The notes under the pieces were generated by a model, which ran no database searches, was not told the DNA's origin, and saw only the letters and a list, made by a program, of their open reading frames with translations. From Neodiprion pinetum (taxonomy: Eukaryota; Arthropoda; Insecta; Hymenoptera; Diprionidae), in assembly GCF_021155775.2 (NCBI RefSeq), contig NC_060232.1:3293257-3357256 (forward strand): 64,000 nucleotides of DNA. The letters run 5' to 3'. A program made the position numbers and the translations under genes. Of the stretch, positions 46,380 to 56,999 are shown piece by piece (position 1 is the first letter of the stretch; each line of letters opens with the position of its first letter).

Positions 46380-48745
46380 GTAAGTACGTATCTATTCGCT
46401 TTTTCATTTACTCTTTTGATAACATTTTCCCAGATGACAGCTGCGATGGATCGCAAACTTGAATGATCGTAGTGGCAGGGTCTTAATTCTTATGGAATAA
46501 TACATCTTCGAAAAATTTCTGATTATTGTCGTTCTGATTTTGTTTAAAAATATTTCAAGAAACTTTTAAAAGATCAGGGCTTGCGTACCTTGTAAAGGTA
46601 AACAAGGAAATAGGAGAAGTCTTGACATTTTTTAGGAAAATTTTCCTACCATTCGGTTGTAAATTCCTGAGTTCTGAAAGCGGTGGAATTTTTTCACGCC
46701 ATCTTATATTGAGTGGGAGTTAGAGAAACTCGATTAACGGTGGTTGGCTATTACCTCGTGATTTCTCTATGGCGAGGGAGCGTGTACGCCGTGTTGAAAT
46801 TAATTCGCTCTACACGACTCGAGGACGATAAAGGGGTTGGTCATCTCCAACGTGGCCGGGGAAGGAGGAGAGAAGAAGGGTGGCGGTGGGGTCGGGGGCG
46901 CGATTAAAATCTCATCAACCGTTCTTGATGCACGAAATGCCCACGTTACGCCGTCTCCTCGATGCCCCGACGTTCCTTCCTCCCTGATTCGCCTGCCTCC
47001 TGCGCCTTTGCTCCGATCCTTGCGGTCCTTCCTCGTCATGCCGCTGCGGCGTGGCAAAAACGTACCGGTTTGCTATCCTTGATGGACTTATAATTGCAGG
47101 AACGCCGATGGTCCGTGGTGCATGCGAGTGGCTCGTTGCTCGCTCGTTTTACCGAACCTTTTGCAACCCGGTTTTGTTTGACTCCATAGGAAAATCTCGT
47201 CGTCGTCTCTGCGGCGGCTGCAAGTTTACGCCTTGAATGTTCGCCCCTCGTTGGAAGACGATACTGTGGTAACTTGTTATTCGCCGAGAGATTGGAAATG
47301 AAACCGATGCGTGAAAGGAGAAGGAAATTAACGTGCCAAGAGTGCGCTTTCCGATCGATCAATGATCGTTGAAGGACGTTGTATGTTTGACATTGCAGGA
47401 AGACTCTTATGGCTTCGATTCGGTGTCAAGTGAGAACAGGATAGAAGAATAAGGGTGCCGGAGGAATGAGTCGGCGATAGCTGAGCGGACGAAAGAACCA
47501 CGCGGAGAACGAGAACAGAAGAAAGACGGATGTGGAGGCCATCAGGGTGCGGAGCCATTTCTGGCTCATTGTGGACTCCATTTGAGACTCTTAGATTGCC
47601 GGTGAAATATCTGCCGCGGCGATGGAAAAATCGCTAACGTAGGGAACTGGCAAAATAAAAGTAGCAACATTTCTCACCCGACTCCCGGGCGCCCCAGGCC
47701 CCGGGGTTTCGACGGTAAAAACCGAAAAGCGATAGAGTGCCTCCGGGTCTCCGTCCCGAATATAGCGCCAAGCACCAACGCCGCCTCCGAGCGAGGAACG
47801 GACGAAAGAAACTCCGCGCGACGTTGATGGAGGCCCGGAGTGTTTGCTTTGCTCTCGCGACAAATGTCGCTCGATTGCCGCCTCGCTCTTTGAGAGTTGC
47901 ATCCCGGCTTCGGGAGACCCGAATCATCCCTGTACCAAGGCATTGGGCTTCGTCGAAGGAACAGATTCCACGGAAACGGTCAAAAAGTTTGACGGATTTG
48001 TATTCCCCGAGATCTTACGAACTTCGTTCACCGATCGCGTTGATTGACTGGTAGAGAAATATCGTAGCTTAACTTCTTCTTTTTCATTTTCGTACCTACA
48101 ACGAGTTTTGTTAAAGGCGAAAGGTTTACCACGAACGCAACGGCGAAAGGCGGGTCTTAATCGATGATCCTCTGGGAATAGTTTCAGAGATCACTTTTCC
48201 GGTGGATAGCAGGTTCTTTGTCAGCGATAGCTGGGTAAGGGCGAAAAGAAGCAGAGAGCTCGACGTCGCGGTCCAAAAACAAATGCCATTTTTCCTCCCT
48301 TTATATAGAGGGATTTTTTCGCCCGAGATGGATCACTGGCAACCGGAGTGCCACGGGGTGGAGAAGGAGGGAACGGAGGCGGAGGACGGCGCAAGGAAGA
48401 CGGTGAATAAGGGCGGGAGAGGGGTTGAAAAAACAGGCCTGAGGAAGAAGAAGAGAAGAAATAAAGCGCGCGCGAGCGAAGATCTTTACAGGGACGCCAC
48501 GGCGTCATTAGGCCGAGCTCAGCGGCGAACGACGAAGCCTAAAGGCGGACTAATGCACTCTTCTTTTGAGAAACCCGCGAGTTCGAACCGGGGGAAAAAC
48601 CGCGTGCACGATGGAACTTGGAGTTCGATACGAAAGGTCCTGCGGACAAGCGCGAATTCGTGGGAGTCGCCGCGTGCGAAGTGAGCGATCGCCATTCGCC
48701 GGTTCGTTTCTCGGATAAAAAGTAAATTTCCTCCTGAACCCTACC
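46380..48745. other. No gene seen
   Basis: AT-rich to about 46700, then GC-rich with G- and GA-rich words (46850-46900). Overlapping frames on both strands at 47590-48690 (up to 160 codons) are low-information K/R/E/G-rich peptides. Confidence 0.4.
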
Positions 48746-48782
48746 GTCTTTTTTTTCTCTCTCTCTTTCTCTCTCCTTTTTC
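48746..48782. repeat. Pyrimidine tract with (CT)n
   Basis: About 37 bases of nearly pure T/C with CT units, followed by CTGCAGGTATAACG. It resembles a polypyrimidine tract next to a CAG, so it could serve as a splice acceptor; no frame after it is convincing. Confidence 0.7.
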
Positions 48783-49711
48783 TGCAGGTATAACGTATAT
48801 ACACCAACGTAAGAAATTCCGGCGAACCTGATCCTGGAATTTGATCAATGTCCGAATCGCATGCTCTGCCGCTGGTCTCGGGTGGTGGCCGAATATACGG
48901 AAAGACATTTTTTATCACGCATTCCGCAATTAATTATTCACCTTTTTCTTCTTCTTATGCTTCATATAATTTTCTTTTTTCTTTTTCTCTTTCATTTTTA
49001 TTCAAATCTGATCAATCGCGGACTTTGTTATGACTGACCGAGTAGGCGAAATATAGAAGACTAATTTTCAGGAAGTAAAACTTTCAGACGAACGGATAAT
49101 TATCTGCGGCATCCCTTCGAACGACGATCTGTACCCGTGACGGTGGATGTTCCATCTGAAAACCGCGATTAGGTAAATTCCGGTGTCCGAGGCTCCGGGA
49201 AAACGGAGATCCCAAATGAGTCCGCGGCCTCGCGCGTACGTCAGAAAACGATGGGGGCAGCATAAATTTTCCACCTAACGGAATGGCAGCCCTCAGAATC
49301 GAACCAGGTGGTCATATTTCGCGGCTCGGTAAGAGTGCGTGCGAGCTGCGTAGGTGGCGTCTCCGTGATAGAGGAAAGAAGAGAAGCTGCGTTACCACGC
49401 GAGGTGGATCGGGGGGGCGAACGGGGGCGGGACGAGCCGGAGGAGGGAGTGTAATCCCAGGCGATCAGTGTGCGGCAGATTCGGCCTTAATGAGCTCCGC
49501 AATGATAAATGACTTCGCGGGAGGCGCACCTCCGCCTCGTCCCTCACCCTCCCGCCCTCCCTTCATCCCTCCCGCAGCCGCTTATCCTCGACCTGGAAGG
49601 AAGGGTAGGTGTATTCCCTCGCCTCGGTTCGACGTCACGCTTACAGCCTCAGACGTACGAGAGCTTCGCCCCGGTACCTCGACCCTGACGGGTGACGGCT
49701 TCCTCCACTAG
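48783..49711. other. No gene seen
   Basis: AT-leaning to 49030, GC-rich after 49280. A 142-codon plus frame (49283-49711) is R/G/P-rich and lacks any recognisable feature. Confidence 0.4.
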
Positions 49712-49796
49712 CGGGCTTTCATCTCCGCCAACGATTCCTCAAACTCGAACCGGCTGTCCGATCATGGAATTCAAAATGGCGACCTCTCAGGCCCCC
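49712..49796 (+). other. Candidate internal or first coding exon
   Basis: The segment lies between a pyrimidine-rich acceptor (tcctccactag|C) and a strong donor (CCCCC|GTAAGTGAC, GT at 49797-49798). Its open frame ends MEFKMATSQAP exactly at a codon boundary before the donor. Upstream codons in the same frame read GLSSPPTIPQTRTGCPI. Alternatively translation starts at the second ATG (49776), which sits inside the repeated motif AAATGGCGAC. No family recognised; both splice sites are consensus matches only. Confidence 0.18.
49774..49783 (+). promoter_or_regulatory. AAATGGCGAC motif, copy 1
   Basis: Extended YY1/Pho-like core (reverse complement GTCGCCATTT), preceded by one more A. It overlaps an ATG. 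The same decamer recurs at 52369-52378 and 56370-56379 on the other strand. Confidence 0.35.
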
Positions 49797-50389
49797 GTAA
49801 GTGACACTCGTCCATCGTCTCAGACCGCTGCCCAGACGTTTCAATCCAATGTCTCGCTCTCCGCGGGTAGCCCCAGTCAAACTGACATCGATCAGAACCG
49901 CGGGGAGCGAACGCAAACGTTCCACTCGGAAAACCCTTTATTATTCTCAATTCGGAGGATTATCCATCGGCGCTACTATTCGAACGTGTATAATCGTCTT
50001 CATAATCCACACAACTAAATTGAGTCGTTCCCGTTCGCCTAATCCCACCGCTCATTCATTCGTTCGTTCATTCCCATTGCTCGACCTCGTCCCCGGTCGG
50101 TTGCTATTATTTCAACTTGTCAAATCTGTCCGAATCTACAACGTCTTTATATATTCCCCAATTTCCGCTTCCTTCGCTCATCCGCAGGCGCTCCTCACCT
50201 CCTCCTGTTTTTCATCACCCAAGCTCGAAACCTTGTTCTCAGGGTCTTTTCAGCTGGTTTGAACTGGGAATCGATCCTTCGTTAGACGAAAGGAATCGAG
50301 CTATTTAAGTGCGGATGAATTGACGGAAGGGAGATGAGACCGTGAGACGTGGGAACGAGGTGAAGGAGCCGTTGATAAATACTACGGCC

Positions 50390-50536
50390 ATGCTGAAACT
50401 TTTTGTTTTATTCAATCTTTTTGGTCAAATTTGCGGAGGCTCGATTTCCGTGGAAGGCTTGGATACTCGCTTAACATTCGCCCGAGGCTACCTGTCCACC
50501 AACGGTCCTCTGGTCGCTGACGCATTGGGTTATTAA
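50390..50536 (+). CDS. Candidate small secreted-peptide frame, 48 aa
   Basis: I do not recognise this peptide. From the ATG at 50390 (context ggccATGc) the frame reads MLKLFVLFNLFGQICGG, a lysine followed by an uninterrupted hydrophobic core and small residues, as in a signal peptide. About 31 residues follow (SISVEGLDTRLTFARGYLS and a short tail), ending in TAA. No cysteine pattern or dibasic cleavage site is present in the mature part, apart from one arginine. The frame is open upstream of the ATG for 16 codons. It could be a short secreted peptide or a chance hydrophobic stretch. Confidence 0.18.
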   Translation: MLKLFVLFNLFGQICGGSISVEGLDTRLTFARGYLSTNGPLVADALGY

Positions 50537-52013
50537 TGAGGGTTCGGAATTATTTGGGAAATGAAAGAAGCTCGAGCTGGGTTGCCTCTTGGCTGAAATG
50601 ACAAATGCAAGGAAACGGGGGGGTAATTTGTACGCGCCACGTTCAAGGTATACGCACATCTCCTCTTTACCCCCGGTCCCCTTCTTCACCCTTGTAAAAC
50701 CTCGCCTGCTCGCCCCCCGGACACCCCCGAAAGTCCAGGCTCGAAGGAACGACTCGCGTTCATCCTCCGCGAGCGAAAACCGTCGCGAAGTACGTTCGGG
50801 ATCGATTTGAAATTGTCGTTATTGCACGCATCGATCATGACTTCAACGGATCGTTTACGCTATGGAGGGAAATACGATCCTGCGAAACGATGAATATTCT
50901 TTTTTCAAAGCACACGTGGCGATTAACGTCTGATTAATGATCGTCAATTATGTCGATGATTAGCGCCAGCTGACCTCGGAAATGGATTCGTACGAACACT
51001 TACAAGTGACACTGATGCGATGCTGCTTTGAAGCCCCGTGAGATGAGGCTATTGTACTTTTCAGATTCTTATCGGTGTTTTTTTTTTTTTTTCTTTTTTA
51101 TTATTACCGTTGAATCACGCTTTTTAGTACCGCATCGTAGAATCGTTCGTACAGAATTCCCGCGAAGGGAAATGATCCAGTGTGTTGCATGGCACCGAGT
51201 TCCGTGTGGTAGTGAATGCTGGACATCCATCAGACACCCCGGGTGCTCGACGTCTCAATCCTTTTGGCCCACGCACAAAGTGCCCACCTACCTACCTCTG
51301 CTCGCATCCTATATCAACCTGGGGGTTTAAACTGCCTGCTAAACATCCACCGAGACTTAGTAATTTTATTACAAGTGTCACAGGCGTGATTGACCGATAA
51401 ATAACCCACCCTGGGTATGACTTCAGGCGATTTACGTTTTGATATTTTTTTAAATACTTTGAATCGTTATCCTGCATCGTGCGAATGTTTACCCAGATTC
51501 ACGTCGGTTTACGGAAAATAGCGATCCCGCAAGCATGAAATTTTTGTTTGGATACTCAAAAATGTTGCGGATGAAATACGTTTGTTGACCATGACTAAGA
51601 AAGCCAGGGTAGAGTGAAACACTGTGATTTAATCAAACGCGATTACGTTGATGTGAAATTTTGAATCATGCAAAAAATGAACCAAATGAGTAATAAAAAT
51701 GTATAATAACGGTCCTGAAGCTGGGGAGGAAATTAAATAGTGATTATTAAAGAGCTTTGAAGTACGACGAAAACACGACGTCCTATCTTGTAGTTGTTAA
51801 AAAGCCATCAGTTGCATAATTGGTGCGTGTATAAATCCGCGTACGCATCAAGCTATTAGGGTTGGTACCAAGGTCGAGTATTATCATGAAATTTTTCGGG
51901 TCAAGCGTTACGAAGGTATAATCGAGCTCTACTTACGGTGTGATTTTGAACACTTCGGACCGAGTCCTATCCCAATTTTAATAACAGTGGCAACGTCAGC
52001 TAGGTGAAGTTAT
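50537..52013. other. No gene seen; poly(T) at 51077-51099
   Basis: T16 at 51077-51092 continues as CTTTTTT. 51420-51960 is AT-leaning unique sequence without coding signal. Confidence 0.45.
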
Positions 52014-52376
52014 CTACGGGACGCGAAGCGGTAATCTTTGGAAGTGATCGACGCGACTGCATACCTGCATACTATTAACAGCGGGTAAACAATCGTGACG
52101 GGCACGAGAGGGATTTCGAGGTGAGTAATCGAGGTTGGTATCGATGTAGCCATTCCCATCGGGCGCGTATCGGATCGAAGATGCGGGGATTCGGGTTTGG
52201 TTCAGATCCGGTTGTAGTCGGGCTTGAGTCGTGGGTGTCAAGCTTTCACTAGGCGGCGGACAGGATAGGTGATTGGCTCTCGGCGAGCCCCTCCCAGAAC
52301 CCATTAGGAGGTGAAACGAAAGAAACAACATTAATTTTAAAACCAATCCGAGGAGAAACCGGGCGCTGGTCGCCAT
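52014..52376 (-). CDS. Candidate secreted protein frame, 120 aa, unrecognised
   Basis: I do not recognise this protein. On the minus strand the ATG at 52376 has a good context (acaaATGg) and starts MATSARFLLGLVLKLMLFLS, a convincing signal-peptide shape: one arginine, then a long hydrophobic core, then glycine and serine. The rest is polar, proline-rich near the start, with a Y/D/N-rich part (YAPDGNGYIDTNLDYSP) and two cysteines near the end (HDCLPAVNSMQVCSR). A donor-like CAG|GTATGC at about 52065 could end a first exon inside the frame. The frame stays open 102 codons further upstream, a second minus frame overlaps it, and GAG|GTGAGT at 52111 on the plus strand is an equally good donor the other way. 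Confidence 0.18.
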   Translation of the reverse strand: MATSARFLLGLVLKLMLFLSFHLLMGSGRGSPRANHLSCPPPSESLTPTTQARLQPDLNQTRIPASSIRYAPDGNGYIDTNLDYSPRNPSRARHDCLPAVNSMQVCSRVDHFQRLPLRVP

Positions 52377-52380
52377 TTGT
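52369..52380 (-). promoter_or_regulatory. AAATGGCGAC motif, copy 2
   Basis: On the minus strand ACAAATGGCGAC, at the start codon of the candidate frame. Twelve bases are identical to the copy at 56370-56381. Confidence 0.35.
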
Positions 52381-52382
52381 AG

Positions 52383-53435
52383 GTGTACGTACGGTTTCGT
52401 CTCGGCGGCGATGCGGCGGTGAGGAGCAACCGCGGGACGGCCGGCGAGAAGTGAAACCCATGAAAAACGAGGAAGAAAAGAAAATCGACGAAAAAGTACG
52501 AGAGTATGAAAAAAGGCAGCCTTAATTACCGAACCGAACGATCTGTCCGTGTCGCTCAAACATGCGACCCACTTCACCTCGGAAATTAGGAATGCCTCGG
52601 CTCTCGAAAGTAAGTCAGTTTCAGCCTCGGCCCTTCCATGCCGCGGTATAAAATATTCATTTACCACAATTTCCTTCCGCAATCAGCCATCCTGATGTAC
52701 CGGACACCCTCCTTCGACTCTGCATTAACGAACCTAGATGATCTAAATGGACTGATCAAAAGGAAGGAAAACCATTAGAGGTCAACCTGCCGTAATTCCA
52801 TGCCTCGAATATGCGCTCGTTTCCGTGCTCACGCGTTCTTCGGCCATTCGGAGGATCATCAACGAACTTACCACACTCTGGAATTCCGAGTCGGTGTAAT
52901 CTTCCCACGAATATTTAATCACTTCCACGATACATCAAAAATTCTGATAGTCTGGGTCTTGTACTTACTCATCGTCAAAGACACCGCTATTCGAGCAACC
53001 GTTGTTCACCTGGGATACAATTACATGTAAAAGCGAGTAGCGGACCCTCACGGGGGTGGGGGAAGGGGAAAAAAAACAAATTGAGTGTGAATTTGCACCC
53101 CCAACTCATGGATAATCGTAAATTCCTGTAGGAAAAAAATTGGGGGTGCGAATTTACAGCCAAGTAGAGGGTTATTTCCGCGAGGATCAAGATAGAGAGT
53201 CGGTATGTATCGGAAATACATTTGCCCGTAGAGTCGAAGTGTAAGTAAGTGGTAAGAAAAAGGAAGCTGCACGTGAGTTGGACAGCTGTCAAAGCGCGTA
53301 CGGAGAAGACGAAGTACCCATATGTGCGGCGCGCATAAGAGCTTAGAGAGACGGAGGCTGCCAGCAGCCGGGGATGGATTTGGATGCGGAATGGAAGGAG
53401 GGCTGGTAGGCGGAGGCGCTCCCTCTGATAAATAC
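52383..53435. other. No gene seen
   Basis: Unique sequence. 53050-53170 contains two near-repeats of a phrase with TTGAGTGTGAATTTGCACCC and TTGGGGGTGCGAATTTACAG, about 60 bases apart, perhaps a decayed direct duplication. Confidence 0.4.
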
Positions 53436-53445
53436 GCCGCCATTT
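53436..53445 (+). promoter_or_regulatory. YY1/Pho-like GCCGCCATTT
   Basis: A fourth GCCATTT-type site in the 49.7-56.4 kb stretch, differing from the repeated decamer by one base. GAGAG and CTCTCTCT words lie within 120 bases. Confidence 0.15.
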
Positions 53446-53646
53446 CTCTTTGTGCTCCCTGCTCCCTGGCGAGAGCGCAAACACGAGGCAGAGCTGCTTG
53501 CAGGGCGGCGGGTTGCCGGGGCAGTGCTATAGAAAGAATAGCGACTCTCTCTCTATCGGCACCCCTTTCCGCCAGTTCGCCTCGAGGACTTCCCTTATCG
53601 GCGGGGATCGCGAGACACGGGATCCTCCCGCACGGTGCCGGTCAGG

Positions 53647-53667
53647 GAGCAGAGAGCAGAGAGCAGA
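53647..53667. repeat. (GAGCAGA)3 heptamer repeat
   Basis: Three perfect 7-base units. The only heptamer array seen. Confidence 0.95.
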
Positions 53668-55239
53668 GAAAATCAAGTAATTGGGGATGCGAGGGGTGGG
53701 TGATTTTCTACGGGCTCTCTGTCCCTCGTTCGCGTAGCTGCACCCAGCCGACGTCGTTCGTTGTTCGTTTCTAAATTGTAGCGGCATCGCTGATTCTTAT
53801 TCTTCTCACACCGAGCTCTCATCCCCGTTACGTGTGCTCCGTGGCGCAACCCTCATCATCGGGGACCCCTCATTCCCTCATCCCTCCGCCCTTACCGCTC
53901 CTGGCAAAGCTTCGACCTCGCGATTCTGAGGCCCGAACCCAACCCCATTCAGCGATCCGCGTTATCAGCCTCCGTTATTGTTTGTTATCAGCACCTAAAT
54001 ATTTAGGACCCGCATATCGCGGGCTGGGTTTTGATCGTCGCCGATGATCGGCGGTGTCGATTCTGCGCCATTTCAAGCTCCAAGGATCGCCGTTCGAATT
54101 CTCGAAAAGGTTAGGGGAAAAGGAGACGAGACTGGATTTCTGAAGAGTTGCGTACGCGGAGACGGGGTGAGGTGATAAAAGGGTGGAGCCGCACGGTAGG
54201 CAGGTACGTCGGAGTGTGGAGGAAGAGTGCACGAAAATGAGTGATAATTTCGAAATATATAATGTAGCAGTGACAAATGGGCAGCCATTAACGAGGTGCT
54301 CGGCTGTTCTCGACTACGGTCGGTCGCTCGGAGGCCGTGGCTGCGAACCCATATTTTTGGTGATGCTGACTTTGACGCAGCATTACTCCAAAGTGCGTTT
54401 ATACATATTGCTACTGTTGCTGCCACGCCGCGTGTGCCGGCGCCGAGTGGTTAAAGCGGGAATACAGCCTTATTCACAACCCTCTTCCGTTCCACTCAGC
54501 AGCGATATATACGCCCTGCACTGATCGCGGTTAGCTACACATAGATTTGAAGTGGAAAGGTGCGCGGATGATGCAGCCAGCGAGGAGACACGCGTTACGT
54601 ACCAACGCCGGTGAGATATTGCCTTTATTAATTTAACGAGGGAGCTCGGCTGGGAAGAAATAGGATAAATAGACGACGGAAAAATTCGCGTTTCGTTGGT
54701 GGGAGAAGGAAAAAATAAATAAATTACCGAGTCGACGGTTTATACGCTTTGCAAAATTATTACGAGTTACCGGGGATTGAACGGTGAGGATTTTCGTTGA
54801 CAAACCTCGCGCGATGATTATTATGGTTGTTTGGTAAATCTTTCGGTTCTTCGTCCGTTTTGTTCTCTCGTTCTGAAAATAAGTTACAAAATCCGGCCGA
54901 CGTCGCGTCGGTGAGAACCATTTCTCACGGGAACGATCCTCGTGAAACAAACCGGATGACCAAAAAACTCAAAATACTCGCATCGATCAAAACCCCGTCG
55001 GCCTTTGAAGTACAAATCAAGATTGGAATGAAACAGGATGAAGCGTTTAGCAGATGAAACGGGAAATGACGGAATTGGGGATCTTTGGGGAGGACAAGTA
55101 CACGATATAATTTGACGCTTATAAACGAGCGACTTTATTAAAAACCTGCGACATAATAATCGGGAACCACGCGTACGTGAAAAGAAGCGTTTCGTGTGTC
55201 AAAGCGAAAACTTCCTCTAGAAGAATATTAAAAGTCCAG
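53668..55239. other. No gene seen
   Basis: Mixed composition with overlapping short frames on both strands, the largest 117 codons minus (54073-54426). 54230-54300 is a unique block with AT cores. AAATAAATAAAT near 54707. Confidence 0.4.
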
Positions 55240-55617
55240 ATGTCCCGATATTTCACGGTATTAAAGCCTAGAAGTAAAACTAGCAAACAGCTCTGCGGAT
55301 ATTATACACAAGATAATCCGCTCGTTGTACGGTCGAAGAAACTTGTTCGAAATAACAGATCGACGTCAGACTTTGAACGGATACTTCAACAACTTCAAGC
55401 CTTGACGTTGTTCCGTTTCATCTGGGATGCCGTGACACAATATCTACACAGCGATCGATCGACAGCTATGGTAAATTCGATCCCATACGCCTCTTCGCCG
55501 CGTTTATTAGCTCCGACTCGCAACGTCGAAGCCGCGCATCCACCTGATCCTTGTCCTCTAAGAACGGGGGATAACGTTTTGGGTACGGAAAAGCACGCGT
55601 CTCGAGGCGGTGGTTGA
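55240..55617 (+). CDS. Candidate open frame, 125 aa, unrecognised
   Basis: I do not recognise this protein. The frame starts at ATG 55240, runs 125 codons to TGA at 55615-55617, and is open for 21 codons further upstream. Unlike most frames here it has no long antisense frame across its first 300 bases and contains no simple repeat. The product is basic near the start (MSRYFTVLKPRSKTSK), has a central stretch that could be helical (FERILQQLQALTLFRFIWDA), and a P/R/G-rich end. No family signature and no flanking splice consensus. By length alone it is within chance expectation. Confidence 0.15.
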   Translation: MSRYFTVLKPRSKTSKQLCGYYTQDNPLVVRSKKLVRNNRSTSDFERILQQLQALTLFRFIWDAVTQYLHSDRSTAMVNSIPYASSPRLLAPTRNVEAAHPPDPCPLRTGDNVLGTEKHASRGGG

Positions 55618-56063
55618 CAGGAACAAATGCTCCCAAGAGCAGCAGAGGCGGCAGTCAGTGTGGGGAAAAGACGGGAGCCGGGGTCCAGAAGGACGCCGGT
55701 TGCACGATGCTAGGTTTGAGATATTGCTCGGCAGATGCGGTCGCGCGCTGATCAAAGAAACGCTCTTCTCGCTACGACGGGAGAGATTAAATGGATACTG
55801 TTGGAACACCAGGGCACCACGAATAATAACCGAGCTGGATGAGCGGTGCACTCGAATACGAACCGCGATGCCGGCATGTTCTATGCGCAGCTTCGCACAG
55901 GTACACGAGGTCTTCCTCGTTCTCTCTTTCTCTCGAATTTAACGAGACCAAGGCTCTTGGGCGATGATCGACGGCCCCGCAGTACGCGACTTTGAAACTA
56001 CGGTAACGATTTAATTGGCGGAGCCTATTCGAGGAGCGATCACTCGGGCTCTGCGATCTGGAA
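55618..56063. other. No gene seen
   Basis: GC-leaning unique sequence. Plus (55610-55942) and minus (55558-55851) frames overlap fully and are not informative. Confidence 0.4.
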
Positions 56064-56073
56064 TAATCAATTA
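56064..56073 (+). promoter_or_regulatory. Paired-type homeodomain dimer site
   Basis: TAATCAATTA is TAAT-NN-ATTA, the P2 arrangement bound by paired-class homeodomain dimers, followed at once by another TAATTA core. Motif match only. Confidence 0.15.
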
Positions 56074-56345
56074 ATTAGACGGCGATTGGTATCGGGCGGG
56101 ATAACGAGTCTCGACGCGATGCGGCGGTATAATCTGCCGGATCTGAGGACCCCTTGTTTGCTCGCCGGAGATGGCTGAAGGAGTCGGTTTTCTCACTGTC
56201 ACCCGGAGAAAATGTCCAGACTCCCGGCAACTGCAGCTGCGAGGGGATGGAAACGCGGAAAGCGAATGAGAGCCGACCGGGATGAGATATGACTGGCACA
56301 TTATCACCTGATTACGTTATCACTTTGCATCGCTTGTTCCTTTGC

Positions 56346-56361
56346 GCTCGCTCGCTCGCTC
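56346..56361. repeat. (GCTC)4
   Basis: Four GCTC units, nine bases before the third AAATGGCGAC copy. Confidence 0.9.
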
Positions 56362-56369
56362 TGGTGAAA

Positions 56370-56381
56370 GTCGCCATTTGT
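56370..56381 (-). promoter_or_regulatory. AAATGGCGAC motif, copy 3
   Basis: Minus-strand ACAAATGGCGAC. The ATG within it opens only a 21-codon frame (MATFTRASERAQ and nine more residues), so the repeated motif is not tied to a conserved protein. Confidence 0.35.
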
Positions 56382-56999
56382 TACAACCACCCGGGAAGCA
56401 CGGCGAAGCCACTTAGGAAATTCTACTCTTCGAGGTAGGTACGTACGCGTGCAGAAGTCATCGACGAGTCGCGGAAAGTCCGAATCGGACTCGAACTCTC
56501 CGTGATACTCGGGGCTTTCGAGGAGCGGCGAGGAGGGCGTGGAATGCAACGTCGGGCTAAGCGGAATGTATAATTCAACCGAGTTAGCGGGTGGATGTTA
56601 TTACGCTCCGGGGAAGTGGGTGCTAAGCGGTTGGATATGCTGATGGAGGATGCGGTGAGATACGTGTGTCTGGTGCGCTCTGCCCAATCTCGCGTGTCGA
56701 GCTCTTTCAAAGGAGGAAGAGAGTCCGCTCGGCTCGGCTCCGGGCGACTCTCGTAATAGTCCGCGATGGTGCGGCACGATGAGATGCGATCGCCCGGTGA
56801 TGAGCCGAGGGCTACGTGATGGTCCCGCCGCGCGGTCCTCGGCAATTCGTCTTCGCGACGCGCACCAGGTAACCAACCGCCTACCGTCGACGTACTTTCG
56901 ACGGCCTACCTACACCTCCGCACCTTCCGCGGAATTACGAATTCCGCACCGTTTTCATCGGGGGATGAAAATCGCGTGGGGGAGAAATTTCAGGGTAAC
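56382..56999. other. No gene seen
   Basis: GC-rich. Minus-strand frames of 81 to 140 codons overlap one another in different phases, consistent with low stop density. Confidence 0.4.

Noticed and set aside
48577..48592. AGTTCGAACCGGG, a tRNA-like word
   Set aside because: The T stem does not pair and no other arms exist.
49283..49320. Minus-strand tRNA 3'-end-like sequence (GGTTCGATTC)
   Set aside because: Three of five T-stem pairs fail and the acceptor complement is missing.
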